Shown here piece after piece: positions 33,849 through 45,420 of a stretch of DNA of 64,000 nucleotides. The stretch lies in the NCBI GenBank assembly GCA_026119855.1, contig JAOWBW010000043.1:1116001-1180000 (forward strand). The letters run 5' to 3'. Position 1 is the first letter of the stretch; every line of letters begins with the position of its first letter. The translations under genes were made by a program, and so were the position numbers. Origin of the DNA: Campanula takesimana (Eukaryota > Streptophyta > Magnoliopsida > Asterales > Campanulaceae). The notes beneath the pieces are model-generated. The model saw nothing but the letters and a program-made list of their open reading frames with translations, did not search any database and had not been told where the DNA came from.

Positions 33849-35311
33849 TGTTGGTCCCAGAGGGCAACAAGGGTATAGAACCGCTAGAAGGGGGGTGAAT
33901 AGCGGTCCAAATTTTTTTCTAAAATACCCTTAAAATCAACCGAGTACTTATCAGTTTGGCCAACTGCGGTTCAAAGCACAAGAACCGAACTGATAAAATG
34001 CACAGCGGAGTTTGCGGTTTGGCCAAATAGGTTAGTTAAAGAGTTGGGCGGTTTAACTCAGGTTGAGAAAACACTATGATGCAACTGAGTAGTTAAACTT
34101 AAAGTTCAAAGGAAAACACAATTCATCTTTCAAGTCATTTCGTATATGGAGACAAGTTAAAGACCACAAACAAGAAAGATAAATACCAACACAGAAAATA
34201 AAGATCAAACACACAAATTGAAGAGGTTCGTTCTTAAATAAACTACGTCCTCTACCTAGATGGTTAGTCTAGGATTTTCTAATAGCTATGAGACTTCTAT
34301 TAATTTAGAGGAGGTTTTACAAGATAAATCTAAACTCTAAACAATAAGTCTAACCTAAGCTATAATAACAACCGGTGTTTTCGAAGTATATAATCTATGT
34401 GATCATATAAATCGGGTGTGCGTGTGAAAAGAAATCAGATGCTCTGAGTATCTAAATGATGGTTGAGCAAATGGAAGTCTTTCGGTGTAAAGGCTGAGTA
34501 TGAAAGGTTGTTAGGCTAGAATCTTTGATGAAGAAAACTGGGTTTGCTATTGAGATGGTTTAAAGATATGAATATCTGGGTTTGAATCTTCAAAGCAAAC
34601 TTGAACACTTGAGAATGAATCTCTTGAAGCTCAGCAACCTTTATTGTTGAATAATGGAGGCTATTTATAGGCAGAGCACCCTTGTGACCGTTGGGTAAAT
34701 ATTTGAATCAAATCTGAAGGGTACAGTGTTGTCGAAATCCCATTGGTTGAGTTGTCATCTTCTTCCTTGGTTTTGTCTTGTAGTCCTAAGTAGTTGTTGC
34801 ACCACTACCTGACATTTGTCCTTTGTTGCAGAAAGGACTAACGGTAAATAATTCAAACTGATAGACAAACCGACATTCCTTGCAGAAACTCCAAGTTAAC
34901 TTAGAGTTATTTTGACATGACATAACAACATTCTTTTACGGTTAAAAAGGGAATGTTTGTCTAAGGAATAAATAACATATCTTTAATTCTTCAATAACTG
35001 CTCTGCGGTTTCACCAAGGATAGGAGCGGTTTGAAGGATGATCTTGATGGGCGGTTTCATCAAACATGCAGACTGCAGTTTGATGAAAACTGAAGGACTC
35101 CATGCTGGCGGTCTCAATATGACGGCTTGAAGCACTAAACCGCTAAGGTATAAAACCGAACAATACTCAGCCTAAACAATCAAAAATCTAGAAATGGACT
35201 TATCTAAAAAATTGAAGTAGAACTTCATTACATGCGGTCCTAAAGTCCATAAAAAGACACGTGGCATGGATCAATCAAATTAAGTGGGTGTACTAACAAT
35301 GAATCCTAACA
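33849..35311 (-). repeat. 3' LTR of the SIRE-like element
   Basis: About 1,463 bp. In element orientation it begins TGTTAGGATTC and ends GGGACCAACA. A CTATAAATAGCC TATA box lies on the minus strand at about 34,661-34,672. The word GCGGTT or its complement occurs about fifteen times. A purine tract (CAAATAGGGGTAGAT on the minus strand) abuts it at 35,312. Confidence 0.87.
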
Positions 35312-35779
35312 ATCTACCCCTATTTGATTGATCCCATTACCACACTATGATAATAGCAAAACATTGTACTTGGTAAAAACATGTCCGAAATAAATTTTAT
35401 GAAATTGCATGTCCCAAGTCAATGCACACACTATGCTAGATCATAGATTTCTAATCTATCAAAAACAAAGGAAGTGAAGAAAAAGATAGAAAAGAAATAC
35501 ATTCAGATGCATATAGAATGATATGATTTTGAGAATGAGAAATGCATGTTTAAACTGAATGTTTAAAACACAATGCACTTAAAAGTATTTTCATGATGAA
35601 TGTAGTGCATGAGGTTTTAAGAAATGCAAGCATTGTTTCACAAACAAGTAGTTTGAATAAACAAAGTTTTGGAAACAGAATGCTATGCAGTCATTCTCAT
35701 TATAATTCAATCATAAAGTTTGAAACTTACAAAGTACATGAATTATAAGAGAAAACACAAAAGACTTAGAAATTGCAAT
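35312..35779 (-). other. Non-coding 3' end of the SIRE-like element
   Basis: Lies between the extra ORF and the LTR. Apart from the purine tract at 35,312-35,326 nothing is recognised. Confidence 0.6.
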
Positions 35780-38700
35780 CTAGTCTATCTCATCACCGGC
35801 AGTAGGAGCTATAACTTCTTCAGCATTTTCAGCAATATTGGCCTGCGCGGCTTGATCATCAACTGCAGCTTGATCTTGGGTGGCTTGATCAATATTAGCA
35901 TTGTTGGATTGAGCAGCATTTCTAGAACCGGAGGCATGGGCGGTTTCAACGACCAAATCTGCTGCACGAAGCCGAACCACAGTCGGTTCATTGATTCTAG
36001 ATTCAATAGCAGCAGTTTGTCTGACTAGACTACCGGTTCTAAGCAATAAGTGCTCAGAGCTGTTAAATGAATGTTGAGCCAAGATGTCAAGCTTTCCTTC
36101 AATAGAGTCCATCCTGGTATCAACTGCCTGCTGCTTTAAGGAATAAATCTCATGGTTGGTTCTGACCATTTCTTGAAGGGCAAGTTGATTTTCCAGAACA
36201 CCCTTAAGCATCTCTTTCAGCTCAGAAATATCATTATCATTATTCACTTTCTCCCCTTAATGGCATCAAGATCAGACTGAATAGAGAGGAGATGAGTGTT
36301 AAACCGAGCTGAGGAGGTTTGCTGATGAAACTGAATATTTCTAATCGCATCTATCAAATCAGCGGTTGAGGCATGAAGAGGTAAGATGGGATAGGAAGGA
36401 ATTGAAGAAGAAGGTTCATCAGAGGGAGTGTAGTCTGGCACAGACTCATCATCGGAAGAAAGAGAGATGGTATCATCGGTTTGATGGGAAGGAGAAGAAT
36501 GCAGTTTAGATTTGCCTTTTAGGAGAGCATGTGCATCTTCTAAGGTTTCACCCATAGACACCCTAATGGCGGTTTCAAATTCTATGGGGTCAAAAGGAAG
36601 GGAAAAATAATAAGGAATAATTTTGGTTTGAGGAGGAGGAACATCTTATCTCATATAGTCATCATAGAGAAATATGGAAGGAGAAGGCACAACGAATATT
36701 CTATAGAGATTGGGAATGCAAAGACAATTAAAGAACAGAAAGAATTTGGAGGCAAGAGTGGGATCATTCATAACCTGATAGGCTATTTCAGCCAAGAGCT
36801 GTTCTGCAGCGGCTAGAATGATTTGGTCCACAACAGCTTCCATATCATCTTTGGGAAAAATTGCATAAGGATTGGGGCGCCTTGACTTGAGAAACCTTTC
36901 TTCAGCTTTAGCAGCGGCACGAGCACGAGCCCCAGCCCTTCTATCCCTTGAAGTCTCTGATTTGAACTGCTTTAAATAGGAAGCCAGTTCTGCAGCACTC
37001 TTCCTTTTCCTTGTTTTCGGTTTGATAATTAAAACCGTTGTCTTAGCCGAAGGAGAAGCAGTAGATAGAACCGACGGTTGAACTTCAGTTAAAGCTAGCG
37101 GTTGAACCTAAGAAGATGGTTGAGCCAAAAATGTAGAAACTGAAGGTTGAGCAATTGAGAGAACTGGTGATGGTAGAACCGCTGCAGCATACGGTAAGTC
37201 TGGAGATGAATGACTAGATCCTGGTTGAACTGGAGATGACTGAACCGGAGATGGAGTGTGCTCTGGTGAGTCAAACTTCAATTTTCTCTTAAGTGTTGGA
37301 GGTGAGTCCTCAATCATCATAGGATCGATGCTTGCCTTCCTCATTTCAGCCCTTTTCCTTAGCTCCTTAGCAAATGAGCCTTCATAAGGTGAATGATCTC
37401 TTTTGTAATCAGCCTCACTGAAGTCTACTGCTCCTGGTGGCCTTGACTGCCAATGTTCCACAAAATCACTTTTATTCACTAACCTTCCTCTTTTATTCGG
37501 CGGTTGAACCTCAAGGATTTCAATGTCTTGCTCAGGTTTACCAAGTGCCTCAGACACATCAGTCTGCTCAGGCATAGCCGCAGCATCAAATACTTCAGTT
37601 TGCTCAGGATGTACCGCAACCTCAGACACTTCGGTCTGCTCAGGCTCGGTTTGAAGAGAAGGTTTAAGGTTTGGAAGGGCATTATAAATGGCAGCCAACT
37701 GTTCATCAGTGAACCAAACAGAGGGTGGTTTAGAGGTTGGAGGTTTAGGAGGAGAGGAGATAGGAATGAAAAGATGAGGTGAAGGAATAAGTTCAGGGGT
37801 GGACGGTTTAGAAGTAGAAGAAGAAGGAGGTTTTGAAAGAGTTGGAGAAAGTTTAAATGGAGGAAATGAGGTTGAAGAAGATGAAGATTTTGATGACGGT
37901 TTGGATGAGGGTTTAGGGGGCGGTTTGGATAAGTCGGCTTTTGTAATAATTGAAGGGATTTGAGCGGTTCCCTTTCTCTTCCTTGTAGCAGCGGTTTCCT
38001 TGGGACGAGCCGCAGGTTTAGACCGAACTGCAGGCTCCCCCTCAACCGTAGGCTCCCCCTCAGCCTGTACCGCAGTTTGAGCTAACTGACTCAACCCCAA
38101 TCGGTTTAAAGTAGCGGTTTGACCTTCATTTCTCAACCTTGTAGCGTGGGCCTGATCAGCAATGGCACCAGCATACGGTTTTCCTAATTTGTTGAGCCGA
38201 GCCTCAGGGAAAGGGCCTCGTTCGGATTCAGGCAATGAGTCAGCATTCCAAATAGCCTGTGCATACCGCCATCCAAATGCGGTTCTGAATGCATCGAGCT
38301 TTGACAGCCCAAACACTGACTTCTCAATTGGATCCAACCAATAGTCTTTGTTATCTGAACTGAATTTGAAGATATCCACATCTTGATGCAAGAACTTGGT
38401 CAGAAGCCTGCAGTGGGTCCTGATCTTAGACTTCCCAGCGGCTTTAGCGGCATGGAGGCGGTTTAGGGCATTAATGATCTCCTTCATCACAACCTTGGGC
38501 CAGTGCAGTTTCTTCCCTTTAAGAATTGCCACACAGTAAGCATACTGTTCACTTGTAAGTTATTGTGGTTCCCATTTTTGCACATTACTCCAGAATCAAC
38601 TAATTCACATAAATGAGCCATTACTTCTCCAAAGTCCTTTTTGGAGGAATTCTTGGTGGAGAAAGAATTAACTCCAATCAACTCCATAGTTGTATTGCTC

Positions 38701-39727
38701 AGAACCTCCGGTTTAATCCCCAAAACACCAGAATTCTCAAGTCCTGCTAGGACTGCAATTTTGGAAGAGGTTAAGATCACTTCTTTGCCACAGACGGTGG
38801 ACTTGATAGCATCCTCATACTTCACCTGACCTGTTTCTAGGTCTCTGATTTGTTCTCCCCTTACGTCCAACAAAGCTGCATCAGTAGCAATCCCATTTTC
38901 AAAAAATTCAGCACAGATGATAGTCACGAACTGAGGTTCGTCCATGAGAAATAGAGGGAGCAGATTCTCATCATTCAGCAGTTTAAGGAGCTTCCTTCCA
39001 ACTGCATCTTGTTTAACTTCCTCTTCTAGTATCCTAGAGCCGGGTACAAAGTTTGAAGGATCCTGAAAAATATTCTAAGGTAGAAATAATTTGAAGAATG
39101 GCAGTTTGAAACCTTAAGCAAACCGCGGTTTGAGTAAGATTTACAAACTATAACGACGAATCCTAACAATGAAAACATGCGGTTCAATGAGAGTAAGGGT
39201 AAAAATGTAAAAACAAAAAAGAGTGAATAGTAAAAATAAAACGAATCAAAGAGGGAAAATTTTGAAAAAGAGTTTGAATGCACGAAGAACACGAAGAACA
39301 AAGTATGAATATGCAAAACAAAATCTTAACCAAAATGTGAAAGAATTATACCAAAATGACCACAAAGGGGAGATCCTAACAAAGTTCTAAATAAACTAAG
39401 ACAAATAGCAACACATGAACCCAGAATCTGCACAACTGCATAAGAACACCAAATAACCCCAAAATCGATTTTGCTCAAGAATTGAACACAAATCACAAAA
39501 TAAAGTAATCAAACAGTATATATAGGACAATGTGAGTTCAGGCCAACCAAAAATTTGAAGAAAAAACATAAAATGATCAAATGAAGATGAACAAGCTTTT
39601 AAGCTTCAACAATGGTGGACAAATGAAATAAACTGAGTTATGGTTCAGAAATTCATACCATATCAGGCTTCGAGGGTTTGGAAGATGTAGAAGTAGAAGC
39701 AAGATCGATTGATTTCTTTGGTGCCAT
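35780..39727 (-). pseudogene. Extra (env-like) ORF of the SIRE-like element, two exons, decayed
   Basis: Exon 1 runs from the ATG at 39,727 to 39,659 (23 codons, beginning MAPKKSIDL). A GT at 39,658-39,657 and an AG at 39,064-39,063 after a U-rich tract bound a 596-bp intron. Exon 2 continues in the same phase from 39,062 (DPSNFVPGSRILEEEV) for over 1,000 codons. It has a folded N-terminal part (GKEVILTSSKIAVLAGL, AILKGKKLHWPKVV), then a long Ser/Pro/Lys-rich region with repeats ending PEQTEVSE, and a C-terminal part with coiled-coil-like spacing (SELKEMLKGVLENQLALQEM). Breaks: a one-base deletion near 38,548, TAG at 37,108, TAA at 36,646 and a frame change near 36,245. The N-terminal part may resemble the Pfam family called putative plant transposon protein. 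No signal peptide or clear membrane segment supports a true envelope role. Confidence 0.72.
39063..39658 (-). other. Predicted intron in the extra ORF
   Basis: Donor GATATG|GTATGA and acceptor TATTTTTCAG|GATCC on the minus strand. Both exons are in phase 0 across the junction. The interior has stops in the continuing frame and no coding character. Confidence 0.65.
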
Positions 39728-39865
39728 TAAAAAAATCGTTTAAGTAAGAAAATTTGAGTGAGAACAGAGAGTAGAGAGTGCGAGCAGAGGAGAGAGAAGG
39801 GGTTTTTGCTAAAAAGAGTAAGAAATTAAAAAGTTAAATTGAAAAATGGTTTGTCTTTTATATTC
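39728..39865 (-). promoter_or_regulatory. Predicted promoter and 5' leader of the extra ORF
   Basis: TATAAAAG on the minus strand at 39,862-39,855 lies about 130 bp upstream of the ATG. It is followed by a CT-rich leader (about 39,801-39,765), the usual appearance of a plant core promoter and 5' UTR. From here to the end of pol at 40,312 there is no gene; 40,025-40,240 is rich in CGGTTT words. Confidence 0.55.
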
Positions 39866-40311
39866 AATTAACCACCTCGGGTAGTGGAGCGGGCATGACG
39901 GCTGAAGGAAACTTAACCATCAGTGTACCTGTCGATTCGCATTTATTGCGGCAGAGATAATTGCATAAAGATCCTTAAAGAATGAAGTGACATAAAGTAG
40001 GGACTAAATTGCAATATCATACCTGAGCGGTTTGAGTAAACCGACTTACCTTTTCTCATTCTCGGTTTTTATGAATATCTCTCAGATGTGCTTCGGTTTC
40101 ACTAGATTAAACCGATAGTTTACTTTCTCCTTACGGTTTGGATCAAACTGACATTATTCTTCTTGACTCTTCGGTTTGACCGGAATCTTCAACCGAACTT
40201 TTATAGCGGTTTTGAATTTTGATAGAACCGAACACTATTTGATTTTTCTTAATAGAGCCAAAATACTTAACAAATATTATTAGACTAAGAAATAAATAGG
40301 CATGAAATATA

Positions 40312-43300
40312 TTAAGTTAGTTCCAGCATACCCATTTCTCCTCGTAAATGAAAGAACCTTGAATTTTCAAGCGGTTTGGTGAGGATATCAGCTATTTGAT
40401 CATCGGTTCCCACCTTTGCTAGAAAAATATTCTTCTTTTCAACATGATCTTTGAGGAAATGATATCTTATGTCAATGTGCTTGGTTTTTGAGTGTTGAAC
40501 TGGATTGTTGGAGATGGAAATTGCTGCAGTACTATCACAGTAGATAGGGCAATTCTTTTCAAATACTTCATAGTCTTCCAACTGCTGTTCGGTTGAGACT
40601 GAAACCGATGCTTGTTTCTTGCTGGACCATGATACAAGCCGAGATCCAAGGAACTGACATGTACCACTAGTACTCTTTCTATCAATCTTACATGCTGCAA
40701 AGTCAGCATCTGAATAACCTAACAAATCAAATGAAGATTCTTTGGAGTACCAAAGTCCAAGGTTAACAGAGCCACATAAATATCTAATAATACGTTTAAC
40801 AGCTATAAGATGAGATTCTCTAGGGTTAGCTTGAAATCTAGCACAAACACACACACTGAACATTATATCTGGTCTACTTGCAGTTAAGTAAAGAAGAGAG
40901 CCAATCATACCTCGGTAGAGTGTCTGATTCACTTTCTTACCTTGTTCATCTCTATCCAAACTGCAGGCCTTTTGCATTGGGGTATTGACTGGCTTAGCAG
41001 TTTCAAGCCCAAATTTCTTGATCAAGTCTTTGGCGTATTTGGCTTGGTTGATAAAGATTCCATCATGACATTGCTTGATTTGGAGTCCAAGAAAGAATGT
41101 CAACTCTCCCATCATACTCATCTCAAATTTACCTTTCATAAGCTTCTCAAACTTAACACATATAGTTTCATTAGTAGAACCAAAAATAATATCATCAACA
41201 TATATTTGAACTAATAATGAATGACTTTTGTGTTTAGCAATAAATAAGGTTGTATCAATTTTACCTCTAGAGAAGCCTTGTTCAATAAGAAATTTAGATA
41301 GAGTGTCATACCATGCTCTTGGAGCTTGTTTGAGTCCATACAAGGCCTTCTTGAGCTTGAAGACACGATTAGGATATTTGTTGTCTTCAAATCCTGGCGG
41401 TTGATCTACATAAACTTCTTCTTGTAGTTCACCATTCAGAAATGCACTCTTCACATCCATTTGATATAACTTGAATTTCTTGAAGGAGGCATAGGCCAGG
41501 AATAATATAATGGCTTCAAGTCTGGCTACAGGGGCAAAGGTTTCATCATAATCAATCCCTTCTTCTTGCCTATAACCTTGAGCAACCAACCTTGCTTTGT
41601 TTCTTGTTATTGTACCATTTTCATCCATCTTATTTCTGTATACCCATTTTGTTCCAATTACAGTGTGATCCCTGGGCCTTGGAACTAGAGTCCAAACTCT
41701 GCATCTTTCAAACTGATTGAGCTCTTCTTGCATTGCAGCTACCCAACTTGGATCACTTAGAGCTTCATCTACCTTCTTCGGTTCCATCTGAGATAACAGT
41801 GCGGTTGAGAACAAACTGTGGTTATCTCTATGAGTTAAGCTTCCTCTTGTTTGAACACCAGAGCTGATAGGACCTATAACATTTGTTGTTGGATGGTCTC
41901 TATGCTCATTGATTTCTGGAGGGAGGTCTTCATGAACCACTATTTCTTGAAGATTTTCTAGAGGAGGCTCTTCTTGATAATCATTGAAATCTTCATTGAA
42001 GGTGATGTTTGGAACTGGATCAACAGTTTGAATGGGATCAGAAAAGTGCGGTTCCACAGCAACACCTTCGGTTTGATTTGGAGCGGCTGGAGAACCTGAT
42101 GGAGTGGTTTGAGTAGGTTGGTCATTTGCGGTTGCATGATTAGGGTAAGATGTACCTGTCTCAAAACCACTAAAATCATCAGCAACATTTGGAGCCATAT
42201 GTGGCTCAAGAAGATCATGTTTATCAAATGTAACATGGACTGACTCTACAATTTTTAATGAAGTTTTATTGAAACAACGAAAAGCTTTAGAGTGTTTTGA
42301 ATAACCGACAAAAATACCTTCATCGGCCTTAGCATCAAATTTACCTCGATGCTCTCTGCCATTGTATAAGATGTAGCATTTGCATCCATATATTTTAAAG
42401 AAGGCAATTTTGGGTGATCTGCCTCTCCACAATTCATAAGGAGTCTTGTTGTGAACTTTGATGATGAGGGAGCGGTTCTGGGTGAAACATGCGTTATTGA
42501 CAGCTTCTGCCCAGAAGTACTTGGGAAACTTTGCTTCTGCAATCATGGTCTTCCCGGCTTCAATCAAAGTCCTGTTCTTTCTTTCTACAACTCCATTCTG
42601 TTGTGGAACCCCAGCGGCAGAGAAGTTATGATCAATTCCATGATCATCACAATATTGGGCAACACCATTGTTTGTAAATTCGGTTCCATTATCTGAACGC
42701 ACAGCAACAATGTCATCCAATTTCTGAGTTTGGAGCTGTCTAAGTAGAGCGGTTACGATGCCATAAGTATCATCTTTTGAGGCCATCATTTCCACCCAAG
42801 TATATCTTGAAAAGTCATCAACAACCACCAAGATATAGCGGTTTCCTCCTATACTGGCGGTTGGGATAGGTCCAAATAAATCCATGTGAAGCAGTTGTAA
42901 GCAGCGGTTCGTTGAAGAAGCGGTTTTGCTTGGAAATGACTGTTTGGGCTGCTTACCAAGCTGGCATGCTTTACATTTCTTATCATGATGGTCAGCCACT
43001 TTGGGTAGTCCTTTGACAAAACCATCCCTTTGCAGTTTTGCTAGATACTTGAAGTTCAAGTGGCTGAGCCGCTTATGCCATAACCAGCTGCTTTCACTAA
43101 CATTTTTGGCTACAAAACAGAGGTCAGCAATAGAAACAACATTACTCAAATCTATCATATATACATCACCTGTTCTGTTGCCAGTCAGTAGAGTAACTCC
43201 GGAAGTTGCATCTTTGATGAAACAATTAGTTGAAGTAAAGTTGCAGTTCATTCCTTTGTCACAAAACTGAGATATGGAGAGAAGGTTGTGCTTGAGTCCT

Positions 43301-43512
43301 TCTACTAGTGACACATTTTCAATGGTCACTTTTCCACGTTTGATTGCCCCATATCCTATTGTTTCTCCTTTCTTGTTATTTCTAGACACTACTGGGGGGG
43401 CCTCTCATACTGATGAAATCACAAAGAAGTTCATTATCTCCGGTCATGTGTTGTGAGCAACCACTATCCAAGTACCAAAGATCCTTATTCTTCTTTGCGG
43501 TTCCAGCCATAA
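40312..43512 (-). pseudogene. SIRE-like pol: protease, integrase, reverse transcriptase, RNase H
   Basis: A 1,025-codon open frame (43,389 to 40,312) holds the GAG-pre-integrase region (CKACQLGKQ), the integrase core with LLHMDLFGP, VRSDNGTEF and PQQNGVVERKNR (the D, D, E residues), the RVT_2 reverse transcriptase (WVYRNKMDENG, YQMDVKSAFLNG, YVDDIIFGS) and RNase H (GYSDADFA, YCDSTAAI). The protease lies just upstream at about 43,512-43,400 (YLDSGCSQHMTG), joined through a run of seven G near 43,394-43,400 where the frame changes. In RNase H the usual AEAEY block reads EQQLEDY, so the catalytic Glu context is altered. With gag and the 5' LTR gone it cannot move, but it is the best-preserved polyprotein in the window. 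Confidence 0.92.
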
Positions 43513-43559
43513 AGCATAAGATCTGAAAAATAAACATTAAAGATTTTGGTCCCCCTTAT

Positions 43560-43710
43560 TCTTTTGGGTCCTAGGGTTAGCAGCTTTTTGGGACCCACAC
43601 CTGTTTGACCTTAGGATTTTTACGTCCCTTGGCATTGGGTGTGAACCTTAAAAGACAATGAACAGCACCATGACCATAATCAGCACAAATAGCACAATGA
43701 ATAAATCCAG
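43560..43710 (-). pseudogene. End of SIRE-like gag with a zinc knuckle
   Basis: On the minus strand the frame reads PKPGFIHCAICADYG and on to HCLLRF. The cysteines and histidine (C, C, H, C) are spaced 2-4-4, a CCHC zinc knuckle. The frame then runs through PNAKGRKNPKVKQVWVPKS to a stop. Everything 5' of this is missing. Confidence 0.6.
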
Positions 43711-43729
43711 GTTTTGGACACGGTGGTCC

Positions 43730-45036
43730 GAATAGACGTATGAATAATCCTGCCATGTTGGGGGAGCCACCCCAGAAGCCACTTCTTGTGGCGACCTCAG
43801 CTTTCGGGCCACGAAGCGCCCATACGGCTTGTCGGTAATGAAATCAGTGGCACTCGCTCCCATAAGATAAGGGTCATCCCTTCGGTCAATCATAAACATG
43901 GAGTCAGGAGGATCAATGGGAGCCCTCTGTATCAGCTCGAGCCCGTGCTGCCAGAGCACCCTCTCCCCTAAATAGAAGGCCTCTCCTCGGAACCCCACCA
44001 GGAGCCTCCTCTCCCTTGTAACCCGCAGGGCCTCAGATAGGTCAACACCTAGCCCTTGCCCCTCATACCTCAACCAAGGAAAGAGTTTGAGTTCGGCCGG
44101 CATGGCGCCCCTCAGCACCGACCGGACGTCGGCATGGCGAACGGAGACACGCCCCTTGGACCCCCTCTTCTTTTGGGCCTCTCGAGCCCAGCAGACCATG
44201 GCCGGGAATGTAATGGCCAGATCGACGGTCTGCTCCCACGGATAGCCACCGAAGATCTCGTAGTACCAAGCCTGAAAAGAAAATGGCAAGGGAAACGTTA
44301 AGATGCCGAAAACTGAAGAAAAAAAATGAGAAGGAGAAAACAGAATGAGGGAAAGAAAAGAATCCACCTCCAAGGCAAACTGGAAGCAAGCCAGGGACTT
44401 GCTCGTTTTCCGGCTGAACTTGTCAAGCTCCATGTACAGCTCGGCCAACCCTGCCTCTCCCTAAGCAATACTCCGAGCGGCCTCAGGAGTAGTCAACGAC
44501 CCAAGGAGAGGGAACATGCAGGTAGTGTCGGCGTTGGCAAAGAGGGTGTTGCTGAGAAGGAGCCACACATAAGCTCGTCCGAGCTGCTCCGCGGTCACCA
44601 AGCCCGCCAAATACGCTGGGATACTATCCCGAATGTCCCGCTCAACAGCCTGCACAGTAATTCCCAAGCCCTTGGTAGGGCCCGAGAATCCAATGAGTGC
44701 CTCGATGTCCGGGGATGAGAGCCGGTCGGTCCAGATAACAGGCCCTCCGCCAAAGGAAAGCCCGGTGATGGCAGAAAAGTCGGCCGGGGTCACAGTCATC
44801 TCCCCCCAGCTCAAATGGAAAGTGTGGGTGGTATCCCACCAATGCTCGCTCAAGGCAGTAATGAGCCCAAGACTCCTGTTAGTGCTCGCCAAATGGCCCA
44901 CAGCATGAATGAACGGCACCAGGCCGGTGCCCTCTACCCAATCTCTCGGACCAAGCTCGTCGCCAACAGCCGCGGGCATAGCCTCCCACAGAGAGCAGCA
45001 CATGTCAGGAGATCCCCGAGATTTGGGGTCACCACC
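43730..45036 (-). pseudogene. Plant mobile domain (PMD) protein gene with intron, truncated
   Basis: From a probable acceptor (CTGCAG, AG at 45,038-45,037) exon a reads GGDPKSRGSPDM, then a PMD block with THTFHLSWGEMTVTPADFSA and ITGLSFGG, and later AYVWLLLSNTLFANADT. It crosses an in-frame TAG at 44,461-44,463 and ends at 44,368. A 96-bp intron (44,367-44,272, GTGGAT...TTTTCAG) is followed by exon b, starting AWYYEIFGGYPW, with a long stretch (CWAREAQKKRG, LFPWLRYEGQG, FMIDRRDDPYLMGAS) to about 43,730, where SIRE-like sequence begins. PMD proteins include host silencing factors (MAIL1/MAIN) and many transposon-borne relatives. The 5' exon(s) and C-terminal end are missing. Function here is unknown. 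Confidence 0.75.
44272..44367 (-). other. Predicted 96-bp intron in the PMD gene
   Basis: Minus-strand GAG|GTGGATTC...CCATTTTCTTTTCAG|GCTTGG. It is very U-rich and divisible by three without stops, so the frame can read through it as a hydrophobic stretch. Confidence 0.7.
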
Positions 45037-45127
45037 CTGCAGGTAAACACAGCAAAGGTATGAATAACAAGGATTTAAAATACCAATGCATATGGAAAAT
45101 GAACAAAAAAAATAAAAATAAAAAAAA

Positions 45128-45420
45128 TGTGTCTCCCCCCTTTTTCAAATTGCGATAAGCATGTGTCTCCCCCCCCCCCTTTATCAAATTGCGATAAGTG
45201 TTTGAGGGTGTGTATAAAAATGTGTCTCCCCCCTTTTTCAAATTGCAATGAGCGTTTGAGGGTGTGTATAAAAATGTGTCTCTCCCCTTTTCAAATTGCG
45301 ATAAGCGTTTGAGGGTGTGTGTATAAGAATGTGTCTTTCCCCTTTTTAAATCACGTTGAGAATTTGAGGACGTGTTCACGAAGATGGGTTTCCACCTTTT
45401 TCAAATTGAGGGTGTGTCTT
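45128..45420 (+). repeat. About 55-bp tandem repeat
   Basis: Five to six units with CCCCTTTTTCAAATTGCGAT, then AAG..GTTTGAGGGTGTGT and ATAAAAATGTGTCTC. Decay increases to the right. Confidence 0.85.

Larger units (their letters stand above)
33849..43720 (-). mobile_element. SIRE/Maximus-like copia element, 5'-truncated
   Basis: On the minus strand, reading right to left: end of gag, protease, integrase, RT and RNase H (to 40,312), a long extra ORF (39,727-35,780), purine tract and 3' LTR (35,311-33,849). An extra ORF after pol is the mark of the SIRE/Maximus lineage, where it is called env-like. The 5' LTR and most of gag are missing: at about 43,710-43,740 the sequence passes into an unrelated PMD gene. 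Confidence 0.87.

Noticed and set aside
37479..38045. 188-codon Leu/Pro-rich frame on the minus strand
   Set aside because: Shadow of the Ser/Pro/Lys-rich extra ORF of the SIRE-like element in another frame.
35780..39727. Retroviral-type envelope gene
   Set aside because: Position fits the env-like ORF of SIRE elements, but no signal peptide, furin-type site or membrane anchor was seen, so only the neutral name extra ORF is supported.
43648..43730. Strongly hydrophobic C-terminal segment (LFIVLFVLIMVMVLF) that looks like a membrane anchor on the PMD protein
   Set aside because: It is the SIRE-like gag zinc-knuckle sequence read in the wrong frame after the junction near 43,720.
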